Shown here: piece by piece, positions 44,952-54,342 of the stretch
How the letters are laid out: each line of letters begins with the position of its first letter
Position numbering within the stretch: the first letter of the stretch is position 1
Assembly (NCBI RefSeq): GCF_019429565.1
Contig: NZ_JAHXSA010000001.1
Span: 806,001-870,000 of the forward strand
Direction: 5' to 3'
DNA length: 64,000 nucleotides
Source: Schaalia sp. ORNL0103
Lineage (GTDB): Bacteria; Actinomycetota; Actinomycetes; Actinomycetales; Actinomycetaceae
Position numbers and translations under genes: made by a program
The notes under the pieces: model-generated
Database searches by the model: none
Told to the model about the DNA's origin: nothing
Seen by the model: only the letters and a program-made list of their open reading frames with translations

Positions 44952-46175
44952 TTAGGCGGAAGGCGCGGAGGCGTCGTCGATCGTGATGCCGGCGGCGGCG
45001 CGCCTGGCGATGACTCGCGATTCCTTCGGCGTGCTCGCGGTGGTGGCAACGACACCGACGCGCCTGCCGGCGCGGCTCACCGGCTTGCCGAAGATGCGTA
45101 CGAGGTCGGCGGATTCGAGGGCGCGAGCAACACCGTTGTAGACGGGGACATCGACGGCGCTCGTCGACTTGATGACCGCCGACGCGCCCGGGGTAGTCTG
45201 GGCGGTCGAGACGGGCAGGCCGAGGATGGCGCGTGCGTGCAGCTCAAACTCGGACTGGGCTTGAGTCACCATCGTGACCATGCCGGTGTCGTGGGGGCGG
45301 GGCGAGAGCTCGGAGAACCAGACGTCGTCGCCCTTCACAAAGAATTCGACGCCGAAGATGCCGAGACACGGGCCGTTTCCGGCCTCAGCCAGGGCGTCGG
45401 TCACGGCCTTGGCCATCTGTCGCGCACCCTCGAGGGCGGCCTCGCTCATGGCCATGGGCTGCCAGGATTCGACGTAGTCGCCGCCCTCCTGGCGGTGACC
45501 AATCGGAGCGCAGAAGCTCGTCGTGACGTTGCCCGAAGCTGCGTCCCAGGAGCGCACGGTGAGCAGCGTGATCTCGTAGTCGAAGTCAACGCCCTCTTCG
45601 ACAATGACGACGCCGGTCGTCGCACGCGCGTCTTCCTCGGCGTGTGCCCAGGCAGAGGCGGCCTGCTCGGGTCCCGTCACGCGGGACTGGCCGTGCCCGG
45701 AGGAGGACATCGTGGGCTTAACGAAAGCGGGGTAACCGACCTCGTCAAGAGCCGCGGCCAGCTCGGCCTCGCTGCGCGCGAAGCGGAAGGCCGATGTGCG
45801 CAGCCCGGGCAGGGATGCGGCAAGGTTGCGGATGCGTTGACGATCCATCGTCGCCTGGACGGCAAAGGCGTTGGGGACGACGCGCACGCCACGCGCTTCA
45901 TAGGCGCTCAGCTCGTCTGTCGCGATGGCCTCGACCTCGGGAACAATGAGGTCAACGTCGACGCTGTCGAGCACCTCGCGCAGAGCCTGCGGGTCGCTCA
46001 TGTCAAAGACGCGGGATTCGTCCGCAACCTGCATGGCGGGGGCGTTGGCGTAGGAGTCGCAGGCGATCACGGTACATCCGTAGCGTTGCAGGGCGATCAC
46101 GACTTCCTTACCAAGTTCGCCCGATCCCAGCAGCAGCACGCGTGCCGGCAGCGGCACGGGAAGCGTCGTTGTCAT
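44952..46175 (-). CDS. purT: Formate-dependent phosphoribosylglycinamide formyltransferase
   Basis: ATP-grasp purine-pathway enzyme that formylates GAR using formate and ATP. It has 407 residues: GSGELGKEVVIALQRYG at the N-terminus, FVKPTMSSSGHGQS in the ATP-grasp domain, and GIFGVEFFVKGDDVWFSELSPR with HDTGMVTM near the metal site. Its ATG overlaps the uvrC stop (ATGA). In Mycobacterium uvrC and rapZ are adjacent, so purT appears inserted here. Confidence 0.93.
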   Translation of the reverse strand: MTTTLPVPLPARVLLLGSGELGKEVVIALQRYGCTVIACDSYANAPAMQVADESRVFDMSDPQALREVLDSVDVDLIVPEVEAIATDELSAYEARGVRVVPNAFAVQATMDRQRIRNLAASLPGLRTSAFRFARSEAELAAALDEVGYPAFVKPTMSSSGHGQSRVTGPEQAASAWAHAEEDARATTGVVIVEEGVDFDYEITLLTVRSWDAASGNVTTSFCAPIGHRQEGGDYVESWQPMAMSEAALEGARQMAKAVTDALAEAGNGPCLGIFGVEFFVKGDDVWFSELSPRPHDTGMVTMVTQAQSEFELHARAILGLPVSTAQTTPGASAVIKSTSAVDVPVYNGVARALESADLVRIFGKPVSRAGRRVGVVATTASTPKESRVIARRAAAGITIDDASAPSA

Positions 46176-48187
46176 GGTGTATCCTCCCTCGACGATGTCG
46201 CTAGCCTATCGCGGATCGTGCGCGCAAGGCCGAGTCCCACGCCCTTGACCTCGGCAATCTGCTCGGGCGTTGCCTCTCGAATCCGCTTCACAGAGCCGAA
46301 ATGCTTGAGCAGCGCGGCCTGGCGCGCGGGTCCAAGCCCTGGGATGGAATCGAGGACCGAGCGGCGCTGGGCCTTCGACCGACGCTTGCGGTGCTTCGTG
46401 ATCGCGAAGCGGTGGGACTCGTCGCGCAGATACTGCAGGAGGTACAGAGCCTCCGACGTGCGCGGGAGGATGAGCGGGAAGTCGTCGCCGGGGATCCACA
46501 CCTCTTCGAGGCGCTTAGCCAGACCCACGACGGGTACGTCCGCGCCCACCGCGTCCAGAGCGGCGCGTGCGGCGTTGACCTGGGGTAGGCCGCCGTCCAC
46601 GACGACAAGGTCGGGCCGGTAGGAGAAACGCTTGGGGCGTCCCGTCATCGCGTCGATCGGGCCGGAGGCGTAGGCGACGCCGTCTTCGTCCTCTCCGTCG
46701 ACGCCGGCCTCCTCAGCGAGGAGCCGCGAGAAGCGGCGCGTGAGAACCTCGTTCATCGCGCTCGTGTCGTCGGGGGTTCCGTTTCCGTCCTCGCCGCGGA
46801 TGTTGTAGGTGCGGTAGGCGTCCTTGCGCGGCATGCCGTCCTCGAACACAACCATCGAGGCAACCTGGTTCTCCCCGCCCGTGTGCGACACGTCGTAGCA
46901 CTCGATGCGCAGGGGCGCGCCCGGCAGGTCGAGGTTTTCCGCGAGCTGCTCGAGTGCCTTCGAGCGCGCCGTAATGTCTCCCGCGCGCTTCGTGCGGTGC
47001 AGCGCGAGGGCTTGTCGGGCGTTCTCCGTGACCGTGTCCATGATCTGGGCCTTCGGGCCGCGCTTGGGCACGTGCACTGAGACGGACGCGCCGCGGATCT
47101 CGGCCAGCCACTTCGCGATGGTTTCCTTCTCCTCGGGCTCAACGGAGACGAGCACCTCGCGCGGGATTGCGGACGTCGGCGTGTGTGCGACGTCGTCCAC
47201 GCTCACGGCCGCCACCTTGGCTGCCTTCCCGGCCCCGGCCTCGTCCGTCGACGCCGACGAGTACACCTGCTCGAGAAGGCGAGCCATGAGCGCCGCGTCG
47301 TCTGCGCCGTCCACGCGCTCGATGACCCAGCCGCGCGTGCCTCGGATGCGCCCACCGCGCACGTGGAAAACATGCACCGCAGCGTCCAAGTCGTCGCTCA
47401 CGAGAGAGAACACGTCCGCGTCCGACCCGTCGTCGAGCACGACCGCGTTGCGCTCCAGCACCGTGCGCAGCGCCTTGACGTCATCGCGCAGCTTCGCCGC
47501 ACGCTCGAAGTTGAGCTCCATGGAGGCCTGGCGCATCTGCTCCTCCAGGTCACGAATCACCGGGCCCGTGCGCCCCTCCATGAACTGGCACAGCCCCTCC
47601 GCGAGCTCGCGATGCTCCTCCATCGAGATGCGGCCCACGCACGGGGCCGCGCACTTGTCGATATAGCCGAGCAAACACGGACGCCCCTGCGCCTTCGCGC
47701 GCTGAAACACGCCCGCCGAACACGAGCGCATCGGAAAGACGCGCAGCAGCTGATCAATCGTCTCGCGGATCGCCCACACCTGCGTGTACGGGCCGAAGTA
47801 GCGCGATCCCGCCCGTTTGCGCTCCCGCGTCACCTGCACGCGCGGGAAACGCTCCCCCATCGACACCGCCAGGTAGGGGTAGGACTTATCGTCCTTAAAC
47901 ATGACGTTGAAACGCGGATTGAACTCTTTAATCCACGTGAACTCCAGCGTCAGCGCCTCGACCTCGGAGCGCACGACGGTCCACTGGACAGCGCTCGCGG
48001 TCGTCACCATCTGCTGGGTGCGCGGGTGCAGGTTCGCCAGGTCCTGGAAGTAGTTGGTGAGGCGATTGCGCAGGTTTTTGGCCTTGCCGACGTAGATGAC
48101 GCGGCCCTGCGGGTCTGAGAATCGGTAGACGCCCGGCGAGGTCGGGATGTCTCCCGTGCGGGGTCGGTACGTCGAAGGATCTGCCAC
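46172..48187 (-). CDS. uvrC: Excinuclease ABC subunit C
   Basis: Makes both incisions in nucleotide-excision repair. It has 671 residues. GIY-YIG nuclease domain (GVYRFSDPQGRVIYVGKAKN), UVR domain (IRDLEEQMRQASMELNFERA), RNase-H-like domain (RIECYDVSHTGG, VVDGGLPQV) and a C-terminal helix-hairpin-helix pair (SIPGLGPARQAALLKHFGSV). The frame is open to 49297 but only through sequence antisense to glnA; I chose GTG 48187 (VADPSTYRPRTGDIPTSPG), which lines up with the start of mycobacterial UvrC. Confidence 0.94.
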   Translation of the reverse strand: MADPSTYRPRTGDIPTSPGVYRFSDPQGRVIYVGKAKNLRNRLTNYFQDLANLHPRTQQMVTTASAVQWTVVRSEVEALTLEFTWIKEFNPRFNVMFKDDKSYPYLAVSMGERFPRVQVTRERKRAGSRYFGPYTQVWAIRETIDQLLRVFPMRSCSAGVFQRAKAQGRPCLLGYIDKCAAPCVGRISMEEHRELAEGLCQFMEGRTGPVIRDLEEQMRQASMELNFERAAKLRDDVKALRTVLERNAVVLDDGSDADVFSLVSDDLDAAVHVFHVRGGRIRGTRGWVIERVDGADDAALMARLLEQVYSSASTDEAGAGKAAKVAAVSVDDVAHTPTSAIPREVLVSVEPEEKETIAKWLAEIRGASVSVHVPKRGPKAQIMDTVTENARQALALHRTKRAGDITARSKALEQLAENLDLPGAPLRIECYDVSHTGGENQVASMVVFEDGMPRKDAYRTYNIRGEDGNGTPDDTSAMNEVLTRRFSRLLAEEAGVDGEDEDGVAYASGPIDAMTGRPKRFSYRPDLVVVDGGLPQVNAARAALDAVGADVPVVGLAKRLEEVWIPGDDFPLILPRTSEALYLLQYLRDESHRFAITKHRKRRSKAQRRSVLDSIPGLGPARQAALLKHFGSVKRIREATPEQIAEVKGVGLGLARTIRDRLATSSREDTP

Positions 48188-48252
48188 GCTCCCAGGGTAC
48201 GAGGCCGGGGCTGGGCGTGCCCGGCACCCACCTTGGGCGTGCTGTATGTCAT

Positions 48253-48307
48253 GAAACATTTGAATAATGAAACCAATACGCGCAGCCGCCACCTGTGGGC
48301 ATATACT
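48253..48307 (+). promoter_or_regulatory. Candidate glnA promoter and GAAAC repeats
   Basis: TATACT at 48302-48307 could be the glnA -10, giving a leader of roughly 60 bases. Upstream, GAAAC occurs twice (48253-48257, 48269-48273) at 16-bp spacing. GAAAC is a half-site of actinobacterial GlnR boxes, but the spacing does not fit the published box, so a nitrogen-regulator site is only a possibility. Confidence 0.3.
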
Positions 48308-48373
48308 GGACTTGGTTGCGAATTGACCGATTCTTGACCTTTGAGTACAGCTCTCCCACAAAGAAGGACGTTC

Positions 48374-49798
48374 ATGTTCACCTCCACCCAAGAGGTCGCA
48401 GACTTTATCTCCGAGCAGAACATTGAACTCGTCGACGTGCGCTTCTGCGACGTCCCCGGGGTTCAGCAGCACTTTACGATCCCCGTGAGCGAGTTCCTGG
48501 ACGCCGCTTTGTCGGACGGCCTCATGTTCGACGGCTCCTCGGTCCGCGGATTCACCGCCATCCACGAGTCCGACATGAAGCTCATCCCGGACATCTCCTC
48601 CGCGTTCGTCGATCCGTTCCGTGATCGCAAGACCCTGGTCGTGAACTTCTCGATCGTCGATCCTTTCACCGACGAGCCCTTCTCGCGCGACCCGCGCCAG
48701 GTGGCCGCCAAGGCCGAGGCCTACCTGCGTTCGACCGGCATCGCGGACGAGTGCTTCATCGGCGCCGAGGCGGAGTTCTACCTCTTCGACGACGTGCGCT
48801 ACCAGGTCACCCCGCACAACACCTTCTTCTCCGTTGACTCCCCCGAGGCGTACTGGAACACCGGTCGCGCCGAAGAGGGCGGCAACATGGGCTACAAGGT
48901 GCCCATCAAGGGCGGCTATTTCCCCGTCTCCCCCGCCGACAAGTACGCGGACGTGCGCGACGAGATGAGCCGCCTCCTCGAAGAGGTTGGCCTGACGATC
49001 GAGCGCGCCCACCATGAGGTCGGCTCGGGTGGCCAGCAGGAGATCAACTACCGCTTCGCGACGCTGCAGACCGCGGCCGACGACATGATGAAGTTCAAGT
49101 ACGTCATCAAGAACTCCGCCCTCGAGTTCGGCCATTCCGCGACCTTCATGCCTAAGCCCCTGTTCGGCGACAACGGCTCGGGCATGCACACGCACATCTC
49201 GCTGTGGAAGAACGGCGAGCCCCTGTTCTACGACGAGCGCGGCTACGGCTCCCTGTCCGACACGGCCCGCTGGTTCATCGGCGGCCTGCTCGAGCACGCG
49301 CCCGCGCTCCTCGCCTTCACGAACCCGTCGGTGAACTCCTTCCGACGTCTCGTTCCCGGTTTCGAGGCCCCGATCAACCTCGTGTACTCGGCGCGCAACC
49401 GCTCCGCGTGCATCCGCATCCCCGTGACGGGCACGTCGCCCAAGGCCAAGCGCGTGGAATACCGAGTGCCGGACCCGAGCGCGAACCCCTACCTGGCGTT
49501 CTCCGCGTGCCTCATGGCGGGCATCGACGGCATTAAGCGCCGCATCGAACCGGCAGCCCCCATCGACAAGGACCTCTACGAGCTACCCCCGGCCGAATAC
49601 CAGGACATCGCAAAGCTGCCCAGCTCGCTTGAGGCTGCGCTCGACGCGCTGCGCGAGGATCACGAGTTCCTCACCGAGGGCGACGTCTTCACGCAGGACC
49701 TGATCGACACGTGGCTGGAGTACAAGGAGACCAACGAGGTCGCCCCGATGCGCGCCTACCCGCACCCCTACGAGTACCAGATGTACTACGACCTGTGA
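48374..49798 (+). CDS. glnA: Glutamine synthetase, type I
   Basis: Makes glutamine from glutamate, ammonia and ATP as a dodecamer. It has 474 residues. Visible: [24 protein letters not shown], the ATP site [14 protein letters not shown], and [10 protein letters not shown]. The adenylylation-site loop reads [10 protein letters not shown] with Tyr402, so control by adenylyltransferase is plausible. ATG 48374 follows AGAAGGA; the in-frame TTG at 48341 is not needed. Divergent from uvrC. Confidence 0.96.
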   Translation: MFTSTQEVADFISEQNIELVDVRFCDVPGVQQHFTIPVSEFLDAALSDGLMFDGSSVRGFTAIHESDMKLIPDISSAFVDPFRDRKTLVVNFSIVDPFTDEPFSRDPRQVAAKAEAYLRSTGIADECFIGAEAEFYLFDDVRYQVTPHNTFFSVDSPEAYWNTGRAEEGGNMGYKVPIKGGYFPVSPADKYADVRDEMSRLLEEVGLTIERAHHEVGSGGQQEINYRFATLQTAADDMMKFKYVIKNSALEFGHSATFMPKPLFGDNGSGMHTHISLWKNGEPLFYDERGYGSLSDTARWFIGGLLEHAPALLAFTNPSVNSFRRLVPGFEAPINLVYSARNRSACIRIPVTGTSPKAKRVEYRVPDPSANPYLAFSACLMAGIDGIKRRIEPAAPIDKDLYELPPAEYQDIAKLPSSLEAALDALREDHEFLTEGDVFTQDLIDTWLEYKETNEVAPMRAYPHPYEYQMYYDL

Positions 49799-49813
49799 TC
49801 TAATCGTCACTCA

Positions 49814-49847
49814 GCGGCCCCCACCCCGATTAAGGGGCGGGGGCCGC
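49814..49847 (+). terminator. Terminator of glnA
   Basis: A 14-bp GC-rich stem with one mismatch (GCGGCCCCCACCCC with GGGGCGGGGGCCGC), 6-base loop, 15 bases after the glnA stop. Confidence 0.65.
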
Positions 49848-49913
49848 GCCACAACCAGTAGACTCACATTGAACCTGTTGTTCAGTCTTTGAACCGACAT
49901 CCCGGAGGACACG

Positions 49914-51779
49914 ATGAAGCGCATGCGTGATGGCTCGTACACGATTAAGCCGGCCTACAAGGTCGGCGAACACGACATCGTTCCGGACATGCTGGCCAAG
50001 CGCGCGCTCCTACACCCCGACCAGGTGGCGGTCGAGCAGCGCTCTTCCGTCGGCTCCACGCGCTCCCTCACCACGTCTGAGCTCCAGCGCCAGGTCGAGT
50101 ACACCGCCTGCGGCCTCATCGGCCTCGGCGTGCAGGCGGGCGACGCGGTCGCAATCCTGGCCCCGACCTCGTACGAGTGGCTCCTCCTCGACCTCGCGCT
50201 CCTGTCCATCGGCGCGATCACCGTCCCGATCTACGAGTCCGACTCCGCTGCCCAGATCGAGCACATCCTCACCGACGCGCACGTGACCCGCGTCTTCACG
50301 GCCACCACCCAGCAGGCCGAGCTCGTGCACTCCGTGGCCCCCGAGTACACCGTGGCGGTCGACTCCTTCGATCGCGGCGCCCAGCGCATGATCGCGCGCG
50401 CCGCCACCGGCATCACCATTGAGAACGTCGAGCAGCGCCGCGCGGCCATCTCCTCCTCTGACATCGCGACCATCATCTACACCTCCGGCACGACCGGAAA
50501 CCCGAAGGGTGTGGCCCTGACGCACGCGAACTTCGTCGCGACCTCGGAAGGCGCGCGCCAGGTCCTCGGTGACGTCATCGACTCCCCCGAGACCCGCCTG
50601 CTCCTCTTCCTGCCCGTCGCCCACGTGCTCGCGCGCCTCGTCATGCACGTGATCCTGTCGGGCCAGGGCGTCCTCGGCTTCTCGCCCAGCATCAAGAACC
50701 TGCTGCCGGACATCCAGGCCTTCAAGCCCTCCGTGCTCCTCGTCGTGCCCCGCGTACTCGAGAAGGTCTACAACGCGGCCTCCTCCAAGGCGGGCGGCGG
50801 CATCAAGGGCCGCATGTTTGCGTGGAGCGCCAAGCAGGCGCGCACCTTCTCCGTGGCCTCCGAGAAGACCTTCGGCCCCGGCCTGTTCAAGAAGATGCGC
50901 CACGGCATCGCCGACGCGCTCGTCCTCAAGAAGATCCGCTCGGTTCTCGGCCCCAACCTGCGCTACATCGTCTCCGGCGGCGCGCCCCTGGCCACCGACC
51001 TCGCGCACTTCTACGCCGGCATGGGCATCACCCTCATCCAGGGCTACGGCCTGTCCGAGACCACCGGCCCGATCTCCGTCCAGCACATCGGCAAGAACCC
51101 CGTCGGCGGCGTCGGACTGCCCCTGCCCGGCAACTTCATCAAGATCGCCAAGGACGGCGAGATCCTCGTGCGCGGCCAGTCCGTCATGCCCGGCTACTAC
51201 CACCTGCCCGAGCAGACCGCAGAGGTCATGCCCGACGGCAAGTGGTTCCACACCGGCGACCTGGGCTCGATAGACCGCAAGGGCCAGCTGACCATCACGG
51301 GCCGTAAGAAGGAACTTATCGTCACCGCAGGCGGAAAGAACGTGTCCCCCGAGGTCCTCGAGGACTCCCTGGCCACGCACCCGCTCATCGCGAACGTCAT
51401 CGTCGTCGGTGATCAGCGCCCCTACGTCGGCGCCCTGTTCACCCTCGACGCCGACATGCTGCCCGACTGGCTGGCCAAGCACGGCCTGCCGCAGTGCTCG
51501 CCCACCGAGGCGGCCGAGCTGCCCGCCGTTCGCGAGTCTCTCGAGAAGGCTGTCGAGCGCGCGAATAAGGCCGTCTCCCGCGCCGAGTCGATCCGTAAGT
51601 TCCGTATCATCGATGCCACCTTCACCGTCGAGAACGGCTACGTGACGCCGTCGATGAAGCTGCGCCGCCGCAAGGTTATCGCCGACTACGCCCACGAGAT
51701 CGACGCCCTGTATGGCGGCCCCGTCTCCGCCGAGCAGCCTAAGAAGCGCGGGCTTTTCGGTCGCGGCAAGAAGAACTGA
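49914..51779 (+). CDS. Long-chain acyl-CoA ligase (AMP-binding), copy 1
   Basis: ANL-family adenylating enzyme of 621 residues, most like long-chain fatty-acid-CoA ligases of the FadD15 type. AMP-binding loop YTSGTTGNPKG at about residue 189, YGLSETTGPIS, TGDLGSIDRKGQL, and the catalytic lysine region of the C-terminal domain. The tail is basic (KKRGLFGRGKKN), suggesting membrane contact. ATG follows GGAGGA. A paralogue follows 46 bases downstream. Confidence 0.88.
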   Translation: MKRMRDGSYTIKPAYKVGEHDIVPDMLAKRALLHPDQVAVEQRSSVGSTRSLTTSELQRQVEYTACGLIGLGVQAGDAVAILAPTSYEWLLLDLALLSIGAITVPIYESDSAAQIEHILTDAHVTRVFTATTQQAELVHSVAPEYTVAVDSFDRGAQRMIARAATGITIENVEQRRAAISSSDIATIIYTSGTTGNPKGVALTHANFVATSEGARQVLGDVIDSPETRLLLFLPVAHVLARLVMHVILSGQGVLGFSPSIKNLLPDIQAFKPSVLLVVPRVLEKVYNAASSKAGGGIKGRMFAWSAKQARTFSVASEKTFGPGLFKKMRHGIADALVLKKIRSVLGPNLRYIVSGGAPLATDLAHFYAGMGITLIQGYGLSETTGPISVQHIGKNPVGGVGLPLPGNFIKIAKDGEILVRGQSVMPGYYHLPEQTAEVMPDGKWFHTGDLGSIDRKGQLTITGRKKELIVTAGGKNVSPEVLEDSLATHPLIANVIVVGDQRPYVGALFTLDADMLPDWLAKHGLPQCSPTEAAELPAVRESLEKAVERANKAVSRAESIRKFRIIDATFTVENGYVTPSMKLRRRKVIADYAHEIDALYGGPVSAEQPKKRGLFGRGKKN

Positions 51780-51825
51780 TCCCACCACGCACGGCGCTCA
51801 GCGCCCACCCCACGAAAGGACCGCA

Positions 51826-53742
51826 ATGACGGTACGCAGGCTCGCCGACGGCTCATGGGAGTCGATCGCGACCCGAGAAGCCACCGAGGACATGAACCTG
51901 CCGAAGATGCTCCACCAGCGCGCGGCGTCTCACCCCGGGCAGGTCGCGATCGAGCGCCGCTCCAACGTCGGCGCGTGGCGCCCCGTCACGATGGAGACCT
52001 TCCTCGGCGAAGCCGACTCGATTGCGCGAGGCCTCATCGGCATCGGGCTCGAGCCCGGCGACCACCTGGCGATCCTGGCCCCCACCTCCTACGAGTGGGC
52101 GCTCATCGACGTGGCCGCGCTGTCCTGCGGCGCCATCACCGTGCCGATCTACGAGACGGACTCCGCGTCGCAGATCGCGCACATCCTGGCCGACGCCAAC
52201 GTACGCATCGTCATCACGGCCACCACGCAGCAGGCCGAGCTGGTCGAATCCGTGCGCACCGACGGCGTGCGCCATATCCTCTCCCTGGACCGCGGGGCCG
52301 AGCGCGTCCTGACCGGCGCCGCACAGGGCGTGACCGTCGAGCAGGTGCGAGAGCGCACCGACGCCGTGACGCTTCGCGACGAGGCAACGGTCATCTACAC
52401 CTCCGGCACGACCGGCATGCCCAAGGGCGTCGTGCTGACGCACGGCAACTTCATCTCGCCGATGCTGCAGGCCTACGATTTCCTGCCCCTCCTCATTAAC
52501 GACCCGAAGTCGCGTTCCCTGCTCTTCCTACCGGTTGCCCACGTGCTCGCGCGTTTCGTCATGTACTGCCTGCTCGCAGGCCAGGGCGTCACCGCGTTCT
52601 CCCCCGACACGCGCAACCTGGTCAACGACATCGCGACCTTCAAGCCGACAATGCTCCTCGTAGTCCCGCGCGTCATGGAAAAGGTCTACAACGCCGCGGC
52701 GGCGAAGGCTGGCGGCGGCATGAAGGGCCGTATGTTCGCCTGGGCCGCCAAGCAGGCGCGCGCCCTGTCCAAGGCCACCGCCTACGTCGACTCTCCCCTG
52801 CCTGAGTCCGCCGTCGCAGGTCCCGGCCCGGACACGACGCCCATTCCCGACGCATCGGCGATGCCCTCCCCCGGCCCGTCCACCGCGCTCAAGCTGCGCG
52901 GCCGCGTCGCCGACGCGCTGGTCCTGTCGAAGGTACGCGCGATCCTGGGCCCGAACCTGCACACCATCATCTCGGGCGGCGCTCCCCTGGCCCTCGACCT
53001 GGCGAACTTCTATCGAGGCCTGGGCATCACGCTGCTGCAGGGCTACGGCCTATCCGAGACGACCGGCCCGATCTCCGTGGAGACGCCCCAGGACTTCCCG
53101 CCGGACTCGGTGGGCTTCCCCTGGCCCGGCAACCGCATGAAGATCGCTCCCGACGGCGAGCTGCTCGTCCAGGGCATCTCCGTGTCGAAGGGCTACCACA
53201 ACCTGCCCGAGGCAACGGCTGAGGCTTACGTCGACGGCTGGTTCAAGACCGGCGACCTCGCCTCCATCGACGATCGCGGCCACCTGCGGATCACGGGCCG
53301 CAAGAAGGAGCTCATCGTCACCGCAGGTGGAAAGAACGTCTCCCCCGAGATCCTCGAAGAGTCCCTGTCGACGCACCCGCTCATCGCGAACATCATCGTT
53401 GTTGGCGACAACCGTCCGTACATCGGCGCGCTCATCGCCCTGGACACGGAGATGCTGCCCGAGTGGCTGGCCACCCACGGCCTGCCCGTCGTGGATGCTG
53501 CGCAGGCCGCGAACCTGCCCGAGGTGCGCGACTCGCTCGAGAAGGCGATTGCCCGCGCCAACAAGGCGGTCTCTCGCGCCGAGTCGATCCGCCGCTACCG
53601 CATCGTCAACGCGGCGTTCACGGTGGAAAACGGCTACATGACGCCCTCCCTCAAGCTCAAGCGCCGCCGTGTCCTGGCCGACTACGCCGACGAGGTCGAC
53701 GCGCTGTACGCGTCTGGCGAGGCAGCGAAGAATCAGGAGTAA
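51826..53742 (+). CDS. Long-chain acyl-CoA ligase (AMP-binding), copy 2
   Basis: Tandem paralogue of the preceding ligase, 638 residues. AMP loop YTSGTTGMPKG at about 191, YGLSETTGPIS, TGDLASIDDRGHL. It differs by a Pro/Ser-rich insertion of about 25 residues (around VAGPGPDTTPIPDASAMPSP) before GRVADALVLSK. ATG 51826 has an AAAGGA site; the frame stays open into the end of copy 1. Whether the two copies differ in chain-length preference is unknown. Confidence 0.88.
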   Translation: MTVRRLADGSWESIATREATEDMNLPKMLHQRAASHPGQVAIERRSNVGAWRPVTMETFLGEADSIARGLIGIGLEPGDHLAILAPTSYEWALIDVAALSCGAITVPIYETDSASQIAHILADANVRIVITATTQQAELVESVRTDGVRHILSLDRGAERVLTGAAQGVTVEQVRERTDAVTLRDEATVIYTSGTTGMPKGVVLTHGNFISPMLQAYDFLPLLINDPKSRSLLFLPVAHVLARFVMYCLLAGQGVTAFSPDTRNLVNDIATFKPTMLLVVPRVMEKVYNAAAAKAGGGMKGRMFAWAAKQARALSKATAYVDSPLPESAVAGPGPDTTPIPDASAMPSPGPSTALKLRGRVADALVLSKVRAILGPNLHTIISGGAPLALDLANFYRGLGITLLQGYGLSETTGPISVETPQDFPPDSVGFPWPGNRMKIAPDGELLVQGISVSKGYHNLPEATAEAYVDGWFKTGDLASIDDRGHLRITGRKKELIVTAGGKNVSPEILEESLSTHPLIANIIVVGDNRPYIGALIALDTEMLPEWLATHGLPVVDAAQAANLPEVRDSLEKAIARANKAVSRAESIRRYRIVNAAFTVENGYMTPSLKLKRRRVLADYADEVDALYASGEAAKNQE

Positions 53743-53772
53743 CCCGGCGACCCGACCGGGGATCCCGAACCA

Positions 53773-53820
53773 ACGAAGTGGCCCCGGCCTCGTTCATCGA
53801 CGAGGTCGGGGCCACTTCGT
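53773..53820. terminator. Bidirectional terminator after the ligase genes
   Basis: A 21-bp stem with one G-T pair (53773-53793 with 53800-53820) and a 6-base loop, between the ligase stop (53742) and the convergent membrane-protein gene (stop 53834). It contains the CCCCGGCCTCGT core seen elsewhere. Confidence 0.75.
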
Positions 53821-53833
53821 GCGTTCATGCCTC

Positions 53834-54328
53834 CTAATCCCGGCTATTGCGACCGGCGACGAATGCACAGAAGGGAGCGAGGAGGACAGCGACGCCCGCG
53901 ACGGGCAGCGGAATCCAGTACGCCAGACGGTAGGCAAACTCCATGATGCCGGCGATCGCCATCGCGACCACGAGGAACAGGTGAAAGGCCCTCGACCACA
54001 GGAATCCACTCGATCCACCGCTCCACAGAGACACGAGCGTCATCAGCAAGAAGACGAACGCAACCGTATAGAGCGCGCCCACCATGCCCATCAGCCACGT
54101 GTGCCGGGCCTCGGCCTGCACGAGAACGCACAAGCTCAGGTTTCCGATGCCCGCCACGAAGCCGCAGCTCAGGCCAAAGACGCGCGATCTGCCGACCCCG
54201 CGTGCCATGAGCGCGGAGATCGTGAGCGCGGCTGCGACGCCCATGAGCGCAATGACGATCAGGTGGACCCATGCTGGCCAGTAGTACATGTGGCCGAAAT
54301 ACCGGTAACCAGGAAGCATAAGGCCCAT
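53834..54328 (-). CDS. Hypothetical integral membrane protein
   Basis: Unrecognised protein of 164 residues with four or five hydrophobic helices (WVHLIVIALMGVAAALTIS, CGFVAGIGNLSLCVLV, MVGALYTVAFVFLLMTLVSL, FHLFLVVAMAIAGIMEFAY, LPVAGVAVLLAPFCAFV). It starts 14 bases after the uvrA stop on the same strand. ATG 54319 (MLPGY) is an alternative start with a slightly better ribosome site. No domain or motif points to a function. Confidence 0.65.
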   Translation of the reverse strand: MGLMLPGYRYFGHMYYWPAWVHLIVIALMGVAAALTISALMARGVGRSRVFGLSCGFVAGIGNLSLCVLVQAEARHTWLMGMVGALYTVAFVFLLMTLVSLWSGGSSGFLWSRAFHLFLVVAMAIAGIMEFAYRLAYWIPLPVAGVAVLLAPFCAFVAGRNSRD

Positions 54329-54342
54329 CCTAGCCGTTCACA

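Noticed and set aside
46172-49297. uvrC extended to 1041 residues
   Set aside because: The extra part is antisense to glnA and unlike any UvrC; GTG 48187 matches the family start.
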